A stretch of 64,000 nucleotides of DNA. Source: Bubalus kerabau. Its lineage: Eukaryota; Chordata; Mammalia; Artiodactyla; Bovidae. The stretch lies in assembly GCF_029407905.1 (NCBI RefSeq), contig NC_073637.1:54498501-54562500 (forward strand). The letters are read 5' to 3'. The notes below the pieces were generated by a model. The model did not search any database. It was not told the origin of the DNA and worked only from the letters and a program-made list of their open reading frames with translations. How positions within the stretch are numbered: position 1 is the stretch's first letter; each line of letters starts with the position of its first letter. The position numbers and the translations under genes were made by a program. Below, one piece after another: positions 11,558 through 24,165 of the stretch.

Positions 11558-11563
11558 AATAAA
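11558..11563 (+). promoter_or_regulatory. Polyadenylation signal AATAAA, distal
   Basis: This is a second canonical hexamer, in GATACAATAAAGCTCTG, 103 bases after the first. It may give an alternative CSMD3 3' end. Confidence 0.45.
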
Positions 11564-12408
11564 GCTCTGAAACTGCATATACTTAGATCAAAACATAATA
11601 ATGAAATATGGGTATTTTTTTTCATGTTCTGTAGTTCCCACGTATAACACTCTTAAAAGTAAACAGATTCTCAGTAAGCATAATAGTATCATAAAAACCT
11701 CATCTTAGAATTTACCTTAAGTGTCAATATTTTAACAATACATACTATCTAAAATTATATATAACTGATGATTTCTAGTATTTCTATAGTAAATTTCTTA
11801 GAGATATTTATGTTAAGCATGCTTCCTAGGTATGAACCTAATAACCTTTTGAATTGCTACATTAAACTAATATTCACAAACAAATCTATCTTTCCATTAT
11901 GAAACATGTAAAGTTTTGTACTCAAGAGATTTATCATTTCTATAAAGTTCAAATCACAAGCTATTGAAATTCAACTTTGTTAGATAACTCTTTTTTACAG
12001 AACACATTGTCTTTATATGTCAAGTCCTGAATCTCCAGTCTTTACGAGTCTATTACTGTTATTTTGCTTTTATTTTAGAAATAATTGCTTCCTGATGTAT
12101 TGCAGTTTCTGATTTAACTTCATTAACTGTATTATCTCCACCTTTAATTCACTTCATATCTTCTGCATTTTCTCTTGTTGTTGTCTATATGTTTATTCCT
12201 CCCTGTTTTCTTTTCCTCCCTTTTTATTTTTCAACTTTTAAATTTTTCTTTCTATTGATGCTTTTCTTAGCATCCTTTCCTCTTTTACATGTCTTATCCT
12301 TTTTAGCCTTTTTATTATTAATTATCATTTTTAAAATTTTCTGTTTATCTTTTTAACCCCCTCAAAAGTTAGCAGCAATTTTAGTGGAAGTAACTTTACT
12401 TTTATCTT
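11564..12408. other. Intergenic, no gene seen
   Basis: AT-rich sequence with no repeat or gene that I can name. 12150-12360 is T/C-rich on the + strand. Confidence 0.6.
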
Positions 12409-12420
12409 TTTCCTAGCTCT

Positions 12421-12703
12421 GCTGCTGCTGCTGATAAGTCGCTTCAGTTGTGTCCGACTCTGTGCGACCCCATAGACGGCTCCCACCAGCCCACCAGGCT
12501 CCCCCGTCCCTGGGATTCTCCAGGCAAGAACACTGGAGTGGGTTGCCATTTCCTTCTCCAATGCATGAAAGTGAAAAGTGAAAGTGAAGTCACTCAGTCA
12601 TGTCTGACTCTTAGCGACACTATGGACTGCAGCCCACCAGGCCCCTCCGTCCATGGGATTTCCCAGGCAGGAGTACTGGAGTGGGGTGCCATTGCCTTCT
12701 CCA
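12421..12703 (-). mobile_element. BOV-A2 SINE (dimer)
   Basis: This is a complete reverse-oriented dimer. It starts with the complement of the (CAG)n tail (CTGCTGCTGCTG), contains two Bov-A monomers joined by AATGCATGAAAGTGAAAAGTG and ends with the complement of GGAGAAGGCAATGGC. The 12-base repeat TTTCCTAGCTCT at 12409-12420 and 12704-12715 is a perfect target duplication. Confidence 0.96.
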
Positions 12704-12715
12704 TTTCCTAGCTCT

Positions 12716-13926
12716 ATTGAAGTATAATTAATAATTGTGAGATATTTAAAATCTATAGCTTGATAATTTAGTAAAGAAACATAGTTTTTTTTTTTTCTTT
12801 TTTTGATCAGAACATTTCAGTTCTACTCTGTTATTAGATTTCAATTAAGGAAGTAACTTTAAAGAGCCTTCTTGAGTTTCCCTTATATTTAAGAACATTA
12901 AAGCTATAGGTTCCACTCAGGATCTCTTGATAATGGATTCTAATGAAAATTACTGTGGGCATAAACCAAAGGTCAGATTTATTTTACCTGTCCTTTTCAC
13001 TTATGTGAGAGGAAAAAAAAAGCAATAATGTTAGCTAAAGCAGTCAATACACATATCTATATGAGTGTCCCTTAAAGAGAATGAGAATATATTTGCTGTC
13101 AAGGTACTAACCTATAAATATCTATAAAAGTAAGATAGACATTGTTAAAGGAAGGTGAAAAAGAACCTCTATAAAATTATAGAAGCTCATAAGTCTAGGA
13201 AATAATTAAAAATGAGAAGTTTGAAACTTGACTGAAAGAAATATTGATTTGCTTCTCTCTCTCTCTCTCTTGCTCTTTTTTTTTTCTTTAGGATGACTTT
13301 GGAGGAAAGGGAATAAGAATCTCAAAAGATATACATGTGTAAAAATCTGAGAAATATCTTTCTTTGATTACTTTCATGAGCTTGATATTCTAAAGTACTT
13401 TAAAGCAGATTTAAAAGTTACTGGAGAGTAGAACAGCCACTGGACGTTAGATTTCATTCTGTAGAATACAAAGCAATAGAGCTAGTGAACGCTGGCTAGA
13501 TACATTCCCAACTTTTAATAAGTTCCCATGTGTAATAATTTTATTAGTCCTGAAAAAGAAGTATATTCTACACATTCAAATTCATAGCTATAAGTTGCAT
13601 TGCAAGCAAAAAACAAAAAATCTGTGCTTAAACTCTCATAAGATCCAAATCCTGTTTATAAGTATTTGCATACATATGAAAATAGGGATAATCCCAAATG
13701 CTTTGACAGGATCAATGAGATACATAGACATAGAGAAAAATATTGACCCATCTCCACATTATGAATTAAAATAAACCAAAAGGGCTTCTTAGTAAGTATT
13801 TTCTTCATATCATTTAGTTAAATTTTGTGTCTCCTGAAGGAACTTATTAGAAAGAAATGTGTTACCTGGAAAATGTCATCTGATTGCTTTGTAATCCCAG
13901 TAAGCCAATTGACACAGCTATTATAG
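12716..13926. other. Intergenic, no gene seen
   Basis: AT-rich DNA. The only structure noted is a short (TC)n run at 13254-13271 followed by a T-tract. Confidence 0.6.
13254..13271. repeat. (TC)n microsatellite, 9 units
   Basis: An uninterrupted TCTCTC run, followed by a TGCTCT break and T10. Confidence 0.85.
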
Positions 13927-14042
13927 AGCAATGGCAACCCACTCCAATATTCTTGCCTGGAGCATCCCATGGATGGAGGAGCCTGGTGGGCTATAATCCA
14001 TGGGGTCACAAAGAGTTGGACACGACTGAGCGACTTCACTTT
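13927..14042 (+). mobile_element. Bov-A monomer SINE
   Basis: A single Bov-A body without tRNA head (GCAATGGCAACCCACTCCAA to CACGACTGAGCGACTTCACT). TATTATAG occurs on both sides (13919-13926 and 14043-14050), consistent with a short target duplication. Confidence 0.88.
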
Positions 14043-14050
14043 TATTATAG

Positions 14051-15755
14051 AACAAGTACCCTGATCTCTTTATTTTTAAACCAAGACTTTTCTAGTTTAT
14101 GGCACCCTTTTTTGAACAAAGATTTTAAATACATAAGATGAAATAAAAAGGAAATTAATGATAATAAAAAATTTTTAAATATTTTCAAATATTCTAGTAA
14201 ATGTATACTAACATACATATATATGAATATATACTTACAGAGAGATATTAATATACTTCTCTACTGATACATTAAGTAAGTAGTGGGGCTAATAATTTCT
14301 GTAATTTTAAAGAGTATCATAAGCAATTTTTTGATATATTCATAATATTTAACATGACATAAAATATCTGTGATTTTTATAGGGGACAAAAGTCAGAGAT
14401 TATTTTTACCCAGCTTTTTACTGAAGGAAATACTATATTTTAATGAGAACAGTGAAGATAAAGGTGTGGCATTTTCCCACCTGTGTTTACACATTTTTTG
14501 AATTCTACTAGCATACCAGGTTTAGAACCATGCTTTCATGATACAGGGAATAAAACTTTCTCTTGAGTGATTGGCAATGAAAATTAAGGGCTTGAGTTGG
14601 ACGTTAGTTACCAAATAGCAACATAAAGAAGAAACATTTCTAAGAAGAAATCCATAATAGTGAAGACTTGAGTATAAATAGAAAAATATCATTAATTAAT
14701 GTTAACACAGTAGATATTTTCTAACATTAAACATTCACATACTACTCTAGTATGAAGTATAATGTCTAGTGGATAAATATAAGAAACACATAGATCTTAT
14801 CGAGGTACATTAAAGTTTTGTCAAGCTATTAATAATTTTTTTAAAGAATACATAGAAGTCACATAATTCTATGTGGTAACTATGTTCATTTCTATAAGCT
14901 TTCACTCTTTTTCTGTTAAAATTGACTCCTATGGCATTAAAAGCAAATATTTGACTAGCCTACTGAATAAGATTAAGGAGTATAAAGGTGATATGGGTTA
15001 TGTGGCATCAATATTTGTCTTCAGAATATTCAGAATTTGATGGAGTTAATTTGAAGACTCCATATTAGGTCAATTTAATATAATGTAAAACTTGGACATT
15101 TCTTGATGAAATGACCAGAAACTATTCACAATATCAATGATGAATTTCTCTTTACTTTGTATCAGTATATGTTTTCCTAGGAATCTTTATTGAAGCTTTA
15201 TAAAATGTCATTTGAAATTTATTGACAAAAAAGCATCTATAATTTCAACAGAAATCAATTAGACCAGACAAAAATCAAATTTTACATTTAAAGATATGCT
15301 ATTATTAAGTAAACGAAATCAGTATTTTTCACCCAGTAATTCTTCTCAATAGGTTATCCAAAGGAAGTAATCAAGAGAGAAGTACTTGACATGTGCTTTT
15401 CACATTATGAACTATTAGTGTATGATGAAAAATATATCACTAGTTACCAATGTGTAAGCAGCATAAATATTCACTGATCTGGGATTACATTAGAAATTAT
15501 CATGCATTTATAAGTAATTTTTAAAAATTATGTTCATAGTTAATGATATGAACTCTTTAGTTTTTTAAAACAAAAGCCACTCTTTCTTACCACTGTTTTC
15601 TCTTTCCATTTTTCTGTTTATTCCAAATATAAACATAAATGTTTTGAAGCAAAGAAATAAAATACAAATGGTCACAATTATCAGGAGTGTGAATAATTGC
15701 AGTCTTTTCATTTGACATTTTTCCAGGAAGACATATATGTTTATAACATTATAAA
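14051..15755. other. Intergenic, no gene seen
   Basis: About 1.7 kb of strongly AT-rich sequence. I recognise no transposon, RNA gene or credible ORF in it. Confidence 0.6.
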
Positions 15756-16104
15756 AATAGTTCATTTTTTAATTTTATTGAAGGATAATAGGTTTACAGA
15801 ATTTTGTTGTTTTCTGTTAAACTTCAACATGGATCAGCCATATGTATACATATATCCCCTCCCTTTTGAACCTCCCTCCCATCTCCCTCCCCATCCCACT
15901 GCTCTAGGTTGATACAGAGGCGCTGTTTGTGTTTCCTGAGTCACACAGCAAATTCCCATTGGCTATCTATTTTACATATGGTAATGTAAGTTTCCATGTT
16001 ACTCTTTCCATACATCTCACCCTCTCCTCCCCTCTCCCCATGTCCATAAGTATTCTCTATATCTGTTTCTCCATTGCTGCCCTGTAAATAAATTCTTCAG
16101 TACC

Positions 16105-19100
16105 ATTTTTCTAGATTGTGTATATGTGCGTTGGAAAATGATATGTATCTTTGACTTTCTGACTCACTTCACTCTGTATAATAGGTTCTAGGTTCATTCA
16201 CCTCATCAGAATTGATTTTACTGTGTTCCATTTTATGGCTGAGTAATATTCCATTTTGTATATGTACCACAACTTCTTTATCCATTCATCTGTCGATGGA
16301 CATCTAGGTTGCTTCCATGTTCTAGCTATTGTAAATACTGCTCCAATGAACAATGGGGCACATGTGTCTCTTTGAATTTTGGTTTCCTCAGGGAAATCCC
16401 ACTATGCCTAGGAGTGGGATTGCTGGGTCATATCCTGGTTTTATTCCTAGTTTTTTAAGGAATTTCCATACTGTCTTCCATGGTGGCTATATCAATTTCC
16501 ATTCCCACCAACAGTGCAAGAGCATTGCCTTTCTCCACACCCACTCCAGCATTTATTGCTTGCAGACTTTTTGATGAGGGCCATTCTGACCAGTGTGAGG
16601 TAATATCTCATTGTGGTTTTAATTTGCATTTCCCTAACAATGAGCAACGTTGAGCATCTTTTCATGTGTTTTTGCCATCTGTACGTCTTCTTTGGAGAAA
16701 TGTCTGTTTAGGTCTTTTTCCTAATTTTTGATTGGGTTGTTTCTGTTTCTGGAATTGAGTGTTATAAGCTGCTTGTATATTTTGGAAATTAACCCTTTGT
16801 CAGTTGTTTCATTTGCTATTATTTTCTCCCATTCTGAGGGTTGTCTTTTACCTTGCTTATAGTTTCCATTGCTGTGCAAAAGCTTTTAAGTTTAATCAGG
16901 TCCCACTTGTTTACTTTTGTTTTTATTTCCATTACTCTAGGAAGTGGGTCTTAGAGGATCTTGCTTTGATTTATGTCATTGAGTGTTCTGCCTATGTTAC
17001 ATCTAAGAGTTTTATAGTTTCTGGTCTTACTTTAGGTCTTTAATCCAATTTGAGTTTATGTGTCCGTACCATACTAACTTGATGACTGTAGCTTTGTAGT
17101 ATAATCTGAAGTCAAGAAGGTTGATTCCTCCAGCTCCATTCTTCTTTCTCAAGACTGTTTTGGTTATTCGGGGTCTTTTTTGTTTGCATATGAATTGTGA
17201 ACATTTTTTCCTAATGCTGTGGAAAATGCCACTGGTAATTTGATAGGGATTGCACTGTATAGATTGTACGAATGTATAGATTGCATTTGGTGGTATAGTC
17301 ATTTTCATAATATTGATTCTTCCTACCCAGGAACATGAGATATCTATTCATCTGTTTATGTCATGTTTGATTTCTTTCATTAGTGTCTTATAACTTTCTG
17401 TGTACAGTTCTTTTTTCTCCTTAGGTAAGTTTATTCCTAGATATTTCTTTTCGTTGCAATGGTGAATGGCATTGATTCCCTAATTACTCTTTCTGATTTT
17501 TAATTGTTTTTATATAGAAATGCAAGTGATTTCTGTGTATTGATTTTGTATCCTGCAACTTTGCTAAATTCACTGATTAGCTCTAGTAATTTTCTGACAC
17601 TATCTTTAGGGTTTCCTATGTACAGTATCATGTCATCTACAAAGAGTGAGAGCTTTACTCTGCTTTTCTGATTTTGATTCCTTTTATTTCTTTTTCTTCT
17701 CTGATTGCTGTGGCTAGGGCTTCCAGAATTATGTTGAATAATAGTGGTGAAAGTGGACCCCCTTGTCTTGCTCCTGATCTTAGGGGGGGATGCTTTCAGT
17801 TTTTAATCATTGAGAATAATGTTTGCTGTGGGGTTATTATATATGGCCTTGACTATGTTGAGGTAGGTTCCCTCTATGCCCATTTCTTTTTCAGGTAGGT
17901 TCCTTCTATGCCCATTTCTTGAAGAGTTTTAATCATAAATGGATGCTGAATTTTGTCAAAGGCTTTTTCTCCATCTATTGAGATGATCATATGGTTTTTA
18001 TCTTTCAATTTATTAATATGGGATATCACATTGATTGATTTGCATACACTGAAGAACACTTGCATTCCTGGAATAAACCCAACTTGATCATGGTGTATGA
18101 GCTTTTTGATGTGTTGCTGAATTCTGTTTGCTAAAATTGTGTTTAGGATTTTTGCATCTATGTTCATCAGTTATATTGGCCTGTAGTTTGTGCGTGTGTG
18201 TGTGTTGCCTTTGTCTGATTCTGGTATCAGGGTGAATGAAGGTGGCCTTGTCGAATGAGTTTGGAAGTGTTCCTTCCTCTGCAATTTTTTGAAAGAGTTT
18301 TAGAAGGATAAGCATTAGCTCTTCTCTAAATGTTTGGTATAATTCTTCTGTGAAAACATCTGGTCCTGAGCTTTTGCTTTTTGGGATTTTTTGATCACAG
18401 CTTCAATTTCAGTGTGTGTAATTGTGTTGTTCATAATTTCTATTTATTCTTAGTTCAGTCTTGGAAGATTGAACTTTTCTAAGAATCTGTCCATTTCTTG
18501 AAGGTTATCCATTTTATTGTTATATAGCTTTTCATAATAGTCTCATAATCATTTGTATTTCTGCATTGTCTCTTGTAACCTCTCCTTTTTTGTTTCTAAT
18601 TTTGTTAATTTGATTCTCCTCTCTTTTTTTCTTGATGAGTCTGGCTAAAGGTTTGTCATTTTTGTTTATCTTCTCAAAGAACCAGCTTTTAGTTTCATTA
18701 ATATTTATTTACTATTGTTTCTTTCACTTCTTTTTCATTTATTTCTGCTCAAATTTTTATGATTTCTTTCCTTCTACTAATTTTATTGTTGTTCTTCTTC
18801 TTCTTATTTTTCCAGTTGTTTTAGGTGCAAAGTTAGGTTGTCTCTTCAATGTTTTTCTTGTTTCATGAGGTAGAATTGTATTGCTATAAAATTTCCTCTT
18901 AGAAGTGCTTTTACTGCATCTCATAGGTTTTGAGATGTCGTGTTTGCATTGTCATTTGCTTCTAGAAATTTTTTTGATTTCCCTTTTGATTTCTTTAGTA
19001 ACCTGTTGTTATTTAGAAACATGCTTTTTAATCTCCATCTGTTTGTGTTTCTTACATTTTTTTCCTTGTAATTGATATCTAGTCTCATGGTGTTGTGGTT

Positions 19101-19786
19101 GTAAAAGATGCTGGATATGATTTCAATTTTCTTAAATTTACTGAGGCTTGTTTTTGTGACCCAAGATATGGTCTGTCCTGGAGAATGGTCCATGTGCACT
19201 GAGAAGAAGGTGTATTCTTCTGTCTTTGGATGGAATATCCTGAAGATATCAGTGAGATCCATCTAATGTATCTAGTGCATCATTTAAGATTTGTGTTTCT
19301 TTATTAATTTTCTGTTTTGATGATCTGTACATTGGTGTGAGTATTAAAGGGTATTAAAGTCTCCTACTATTGTGTTACTGTTAGTTTCTCCTTTTATGTC
19401 TGTTACTGTTTGTCTTATATATTGAGGTGCTCCTATGTTGGGTGCATAGATATTTACAATTGTTATGTCTTCCTCTTGGATTGATCCATTGATCATTATG
19501 TGGTTTTCTTCCTTATTTCTTGCAATCTTCCTTATTTTAAGGTCTATTTTGTCTGATACGAGAATTGCTACTTCAGCTTTCTTTTGCTTCCCTTTTGCAT
19601 GGAATGTATTTTTCCATCCTCTCACTTTCAGTCTATATCTGGCTTGAGGTCTGAAGTGGGTTTTTTGTAGACAGCATATATATGGGTCTTCTTTTTGTAT
19701 CCTTCAGTCAGTCTGGGTCTGCTGGTTGGATCATTTAATCCATTTACATTAAAAATAATTATTGATATATATGTTCCTATTGTCAT
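16105..19786 (-). pseudogene. L1 ORF2 remnant (endonuclease and reverse transcriptase)
   Basis: Reading the - strand, the EN start (FNVNGLNDPTSRPRL, in frame 19837-19628) is followed by an EN piece (KAEVAILVSDKIDLK to NIYAPNIGAPQYI and VGDFNTL, 19625-19344). Next come RT-region pieces (NTILANRIQQHIKKLIHHDQ, VGFIPGMQ and SIDGEKAFDKIQHPF, 18167-17874) and a C-terminal piece (AVLRKKNGAGGINLLDFRLYYKATVIKLVWY in part, 17308-17027). The polymerase box reads LFVDDMIL near 17,650-17,625 where L1 normally has FADD. At about 3.7 kb it is slightly shorter than an intact ORF2. Stops and shifts occur throughout. Confidence 0.85.
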
Positions 19787-19839
19787 TTTCTTAATTGTTT
19801 GGGGTTGATTTTGTAGATCCTTTTTCTTATGTTGCATTT

Positions 19840-20680
19840 CTTAACTGTATAAGTCCCTTTAAGATTTGTTGTAAAGCTAATTTGGTGGAACTGAATTCTC
19901 TTAACTTTTGCTTTTCTGAAAAGCTTTTTATTTCTCCATCCATTTTGAATGCAATCCTTGCTGGGTACAATAATCTTGGTTGTAGATTTTTCCCTTTCAG
20001 TACTTTAAATATATCCTGCCATTCCCTTCTGGACTGCATAGTTTCTGCTGAAAGATCAGCTGTTAAATGGTTGTGTTTCCCTTGGTGATTTACTATTCTT
20101 TCTTTGTGTTTAGTCTTTGTTAGTTTGATTAGTATGTGTCTTGGCGTGTTTCTCCTTGGGTCTATCCTGTGTGAGACTCTTTGTACCTCTTAAACTTGGT
20201 TGACTATTTCCTTTTCCATGTTGGGGAAATTTTCAACTATAATCTCTTCAAAAATTTTCTCATACCCTTTCTTTTTGTCTTCTTATTCTGGAACCCCTAT
20301 AATTTGAATGTTGGTGCATTTTATATTATCCCAGAGGTCTCTGAGGCCATCCTCAATTATTTTCATTCTTTTACTTTATTCTGCTCTTCAGATGTTATGT
20401 CCACCATTTTATCTTCCAGCTCACTGATTCATTCTTCTGCTTCAGATATTCTGCTATTGTTTCCTTCTAGAGTATTTTTAATTTCAGCAAGTGTTTTATT
20501 TGTCTCTGTATGTTTATTATTTAATTAATCTAGGTCTCTTTAATTGATTCTTGCATTTTCTCCCTTTTGTTTTCAAGTTTTTGATCATCTTTACTCTCAA
20601 TATTTTGAGTTATTTTTCAGGAAGTTTGCCTATTTCCTCTTCATTTATTTGGACTTCTGTGCTTCTACTTTTTCCCTTCA
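19840..20680 (-). pseudogene. L1 ORF1 remnant
   Basis: ORF1 encodes the RNA-binding trimeric chaperone of L1. The C-terminal frame 20039-19827 (REWQDIFKVLKGKNLQPRLL, then YPARIAFKMDGEIKSFSEKQ) is the clearest part. Upstream the reading frame is interrupted by many stops. The putative start lies near 20,680, after an AT-rich end of the 5' UTR. Confidence 0.75.
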
Positions 20681-22431
20681 TTTGTGTAGTATTTTGCTGC
20701 CTTTTCATTATTTTTTTTTTTAACTTATGTGTTTGAGGTGTCCTTTTCCCAGGCTTCAGGTTGAATTCTTTCTCCTTTTGGTTTCCGCCATCCTAAGGTT
20801 GCTCCAGTAGTTTGTGTAAGCTTCTTATAGGGTGAGATTTGTGCTGAGTTTTTTGTTGTTGTTTCTCTGATTTTGATCTGATGGGCAAGGCTGAGTAAGG
20901 TGGTAATCCTGTCTGCTGATGATTCGGTTTGTATTTTTGTTTTGTTTGTTGTTTATATGAAGCATCCTGTACAGGGTACTATTCATGGTTGGGTGATGCC
21001 ATGTTTTGCATTCAATTGGCTTCCTTTGTGTGAGTTATCACTATTTGATACTCCCTAAGGTTAGTTCTCTGCTCCTTCTAGTCTTTTGGAGTCAGTGTTC
21101 CCACTCCAAAGGCTCAGGGCTTGATCCCTGGTCAGGAACAAAGATTCCAAAAGTTATTTGTTATGGCATTCAGTGAGATTAAATCAAATATCCAAAAATG
21201 AGAATCCAAAGATGAAACCCAGAAAATGGCAGTTACAAGTATCAGGCAAGTAATAATTAAAATAAATGGAGTATACCCATACATATATCCATGAGCAAAG
21301 TCAAAACAGTCCAACAAAAATAAAGTACAATAGATTGACCCAACCAACAAAGGAAATTGAAAATTATATTTACCAGTTAAGAACAAAACTAAATCACAAA
21401 GTGGAAAACAAAAATAAAGCAAAGTGGCAAGTGGGGATTAAAACAAAGAAAACAACATTAATAAATATATTGAGAGAAAAGGAAAGGAAGTAAAGAAAGA
21501 AAGAATAGATATGCAAAGTTAAATGGAGGTAGTAAAGAATATTTATATACATTAAAGATTAACTGCAAGGGGAAAAGAACAATAAAGAAAAGCAAATAAA
21601 GAAATAAATGTAGAAAAATAAAAAATAATAATAGGTTTAAAAATTAAAAATAGAGAGAGAGAAAAAAAGGAAAACCCCCCAGAACTGCAAAAGCTGAATG
21701 TAGAGGCAGAGGTTTATAACAACTATAGAAAATGTGATTGAAAAAGAAAAGGAAAAAAAGAGTTCAAAAGCTTAATTAGAGTTCATAGTGCCAATAAAAT
21801 CAACAACTATAACAGAGGTGAAAAACAGAAAAAAAAATAGGAAAAAATATACAAAAGAATCTACAGAATAAGTCAAAACATAAGAAGAATAAATGTTTTT
21901 CTTGAGTCACTGCTGTCAGAGTCCTTTCCCTCCCCTGGAAGTCAGAGTCCACCTCACCTCCCTAGGATGCCCTCCAACACTGTGCTGATCCCTGGACCTT
22001 TTCTGGGGGCAGCTAAGATGCTAATTTGATCTTACTTCTCTATGTTCTTGCCTCCAATGTCCACAGCTATCTTCTTTTGTGGAAGCTCTCAATGACCTTT
22101 TATAAATTCCATAGACAGAGTCTGCCTAGTTGATGATGTGGATTCAATCTGCTTGTACAGCTGGTGGGAAGGTTTTGGGTCTTACTTAGCCACACTGGCC
22201 TTGGGTTTCAATTGTGATTTTAGTTTTACCTCTGCATGTGAGTCATCCACTGGGGTTTGCTCCTGAGGCTGTCCTGGAGGACTTGGGTTTGCCCCTATGA
22301 GGGCCAAATGTGGAAGTGGTGAAGCTGCCTGGGTCACAGGGGTTCTGGCAGTTCCAGGTACTCAGGGGAGTTTACAGCTAGGGAAGCAGGAAATAGAGTG
22401 CTCTAAAAGGATATGGAAACCAGTTTTGGCC

Positions 22432-22535
22432 AATACACTCCAGTATTCTTGCCTGGAGAACCCTCCTCCCTGACAGAGAAGCCTGGAAGGCCACAGTCTA
22501 CAGGATCACAAAGAGTCAGACACAACCGAAGTGAC
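22432..22535 (-). repeat. Bov-A-like block inside the L1 5' UTR
   Basis: The + strand reads ACACTCCAGTATTCTTGCCTGGAGAA, then AAGCCTGGAAGGCCACAGTC and CACAAAGAGTCAGACACAACCGAAGTGAC, which parallels the Bov-A monomer. No direct repeats flank it and the L1 5' UTR continues on either side, so it may be an ancestral part of this L1 5' UTR rather than a later insertion. Strand is given relative to the host L1; in + orientation it reads like a + strand Bov-A. Confidence 0.75.
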
Positions 22536-23952
22536 CTGTGTGCATAGACACAAGACTTTTTTTGCCTGTGGCTACTCTGCCCCAGTGAGAGTTGAGCGTG
22601 AAGATGGCTCAGCTGCTTTGCTTTCAGGGATCCTAGAAACACCAAGTGTGCAGGGATATGGACTGCCTCTGCCACAGGAGTTATGACCCTATCAGTGTCT
22701 TTTTTGGAGCTTCTTGTATCTGGTGATCAGAAGGCCTCTTTGGCCAGTCTTCCTCTATAGCTCCACCCATTCAGCACTTAGAGGGCTCCTGGGGTCCTTC
22801 TCTGTTGTTCTGCACATCATGCACATAGAGAGGCCCTCCCTGGCTGGGGTCCTGTCTGTAGTTCAGTGCGTCAAGTGTTAGATGGGCCAGCCTTTCTATT
22901 GGTCAGCTGCCAGTGCTAGTGTGTGGAGGGGAGACTGTGGTGATGGCTCCACCCCCTATGCATGTCTCAGCAGTATCTCCTTGCTTCCATGGCTGCCTGG
23001 CTTTCCTCCTCAGGCATTTCCCACCACAATCTCCTCCCTCACACCTGTCTCTCCGCACTCAACAGCAGCCCTAGCCCTGGGATTGCTCCACAATCCCTAA
23101 ACACCAGCTCCCAGCTACTGGGCCTTCCAGGGGATCTGCATCCCTGTCCAGGGTATGTATGGCTGCAGCAAGCCCTGTCTGATCTTTATTCCATTTAGGC
23201 TGCTACAGATCAGCTGTTTCACTCTCAGCCTTAAATGATGTTCCTCTGATCAGACAATTGCCCTGATGATGTGTGGATCAGACCCCTGCTTTAGTTCCCC
23301 CACCTGCCGAGGGCAGGTCCAGTCCTAACACTCCTGTTTTTCCCTGTAATTCCTTCATCCTACCAAGTTTTGTGTGGGTCTATATATTCTTTTCTGCTGG
23401 TCAGGTACTCCTTTCCACTCTCATTTGGTGTTCAGCATGCACTTCTGTGTCTGAAGGTGTATTCCTGATACATCACTGGAGAGAGATGTACTCCACGTCC
23501 ACCTACTCCTCTGCCATCTTGTTCTCTGATTCAAAAATTGTAGTTTTAAATGGAAAAAAAAAAAAAACAGCTTAGCTTTAGAGTTAAAAAAGTAGATTTT
23601 TATTCTGGTGGTAAACTTCTCTTAGAAGAGTATGCAGACCTAGAAGTGAGAGTTGAAGAGCCTGTGTTAAGGAGATTCACATCAACTGTGTCAATATGAA
23701 AAGAAAACAAGAACTAAAGGGATAATGTCACACATACCAAATTGTTTGAGTTAAAGAAGTCAGAAAAATTAATAAATCCATTGAATGATAGATGACTTCT
23801 ATCAAATATCTATATAATTTCACTTTTTTCTTTTTTTTTTTTTACTGTTTGAATTGCATCAAAAATGCCCAGAATAAGAATATTGGACAGATGTAACTTT
23901 TTTGTCCTCTGAAAGGTAAACTTTCTCTAAAAAAAAATGTAACTAAATTAAT

Positions 23953-24165
23953 GAAGGGCTTCCCAGGTGGCTCTTGTGGTAAAGAATCCGCCTGCCAATG
24001 CGGGAGACACAAGAGACACAGTTTCAATCCCTGGGTTGGGAAGATCCCGTTGAATAGAAAGTGGCAACCACTCCAGTATTCTTCCTGGAAAATTCCATGG
24101 ACAAAGGAGTCTGGTCAGCTACAGTCTATGGGGTCACAAAGAATTTAATGAGACTGAGCAACTGA
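23953..24165 (+). mobile_element. Bov-tA SINE
   Basis: tRNA-Glu head (GGGCTTCCCAGGTGGCTC, B-box-like GTTTCAATCC) plus Bov-A body, moderately diverged. TAATGAA is found on both flanks. Confidence 0.92.

Larger units (their letters stand above)
15760..23529 (-). mobile_element. Full-length bovine-type L1, decayed
   Basis: A reverse-oriented L1 with all parts in order. The 5' end lies near 23,529 (complement of AAGATGGCAGAGGAGTAGG). A 5' UTR of about 2.8 kb (23529-20681), ORF1 (about 20680-19840), ORF2 (about 19786-16105) and a 3' UTR to about 15,760 follow. Many stops and frameshifts make it inactive. No clear poly(A) or perfect target duplication remains; AAAAATAGTT near 15753 and AAAAATTGTAGTTT near 23535 may be a worn one. 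A roughly 30-base internal tandem duplication (AGGTAGGTTCC..TATGCCCATTTCTT) is seen at about 17861-17920. Confidence 0.9.
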
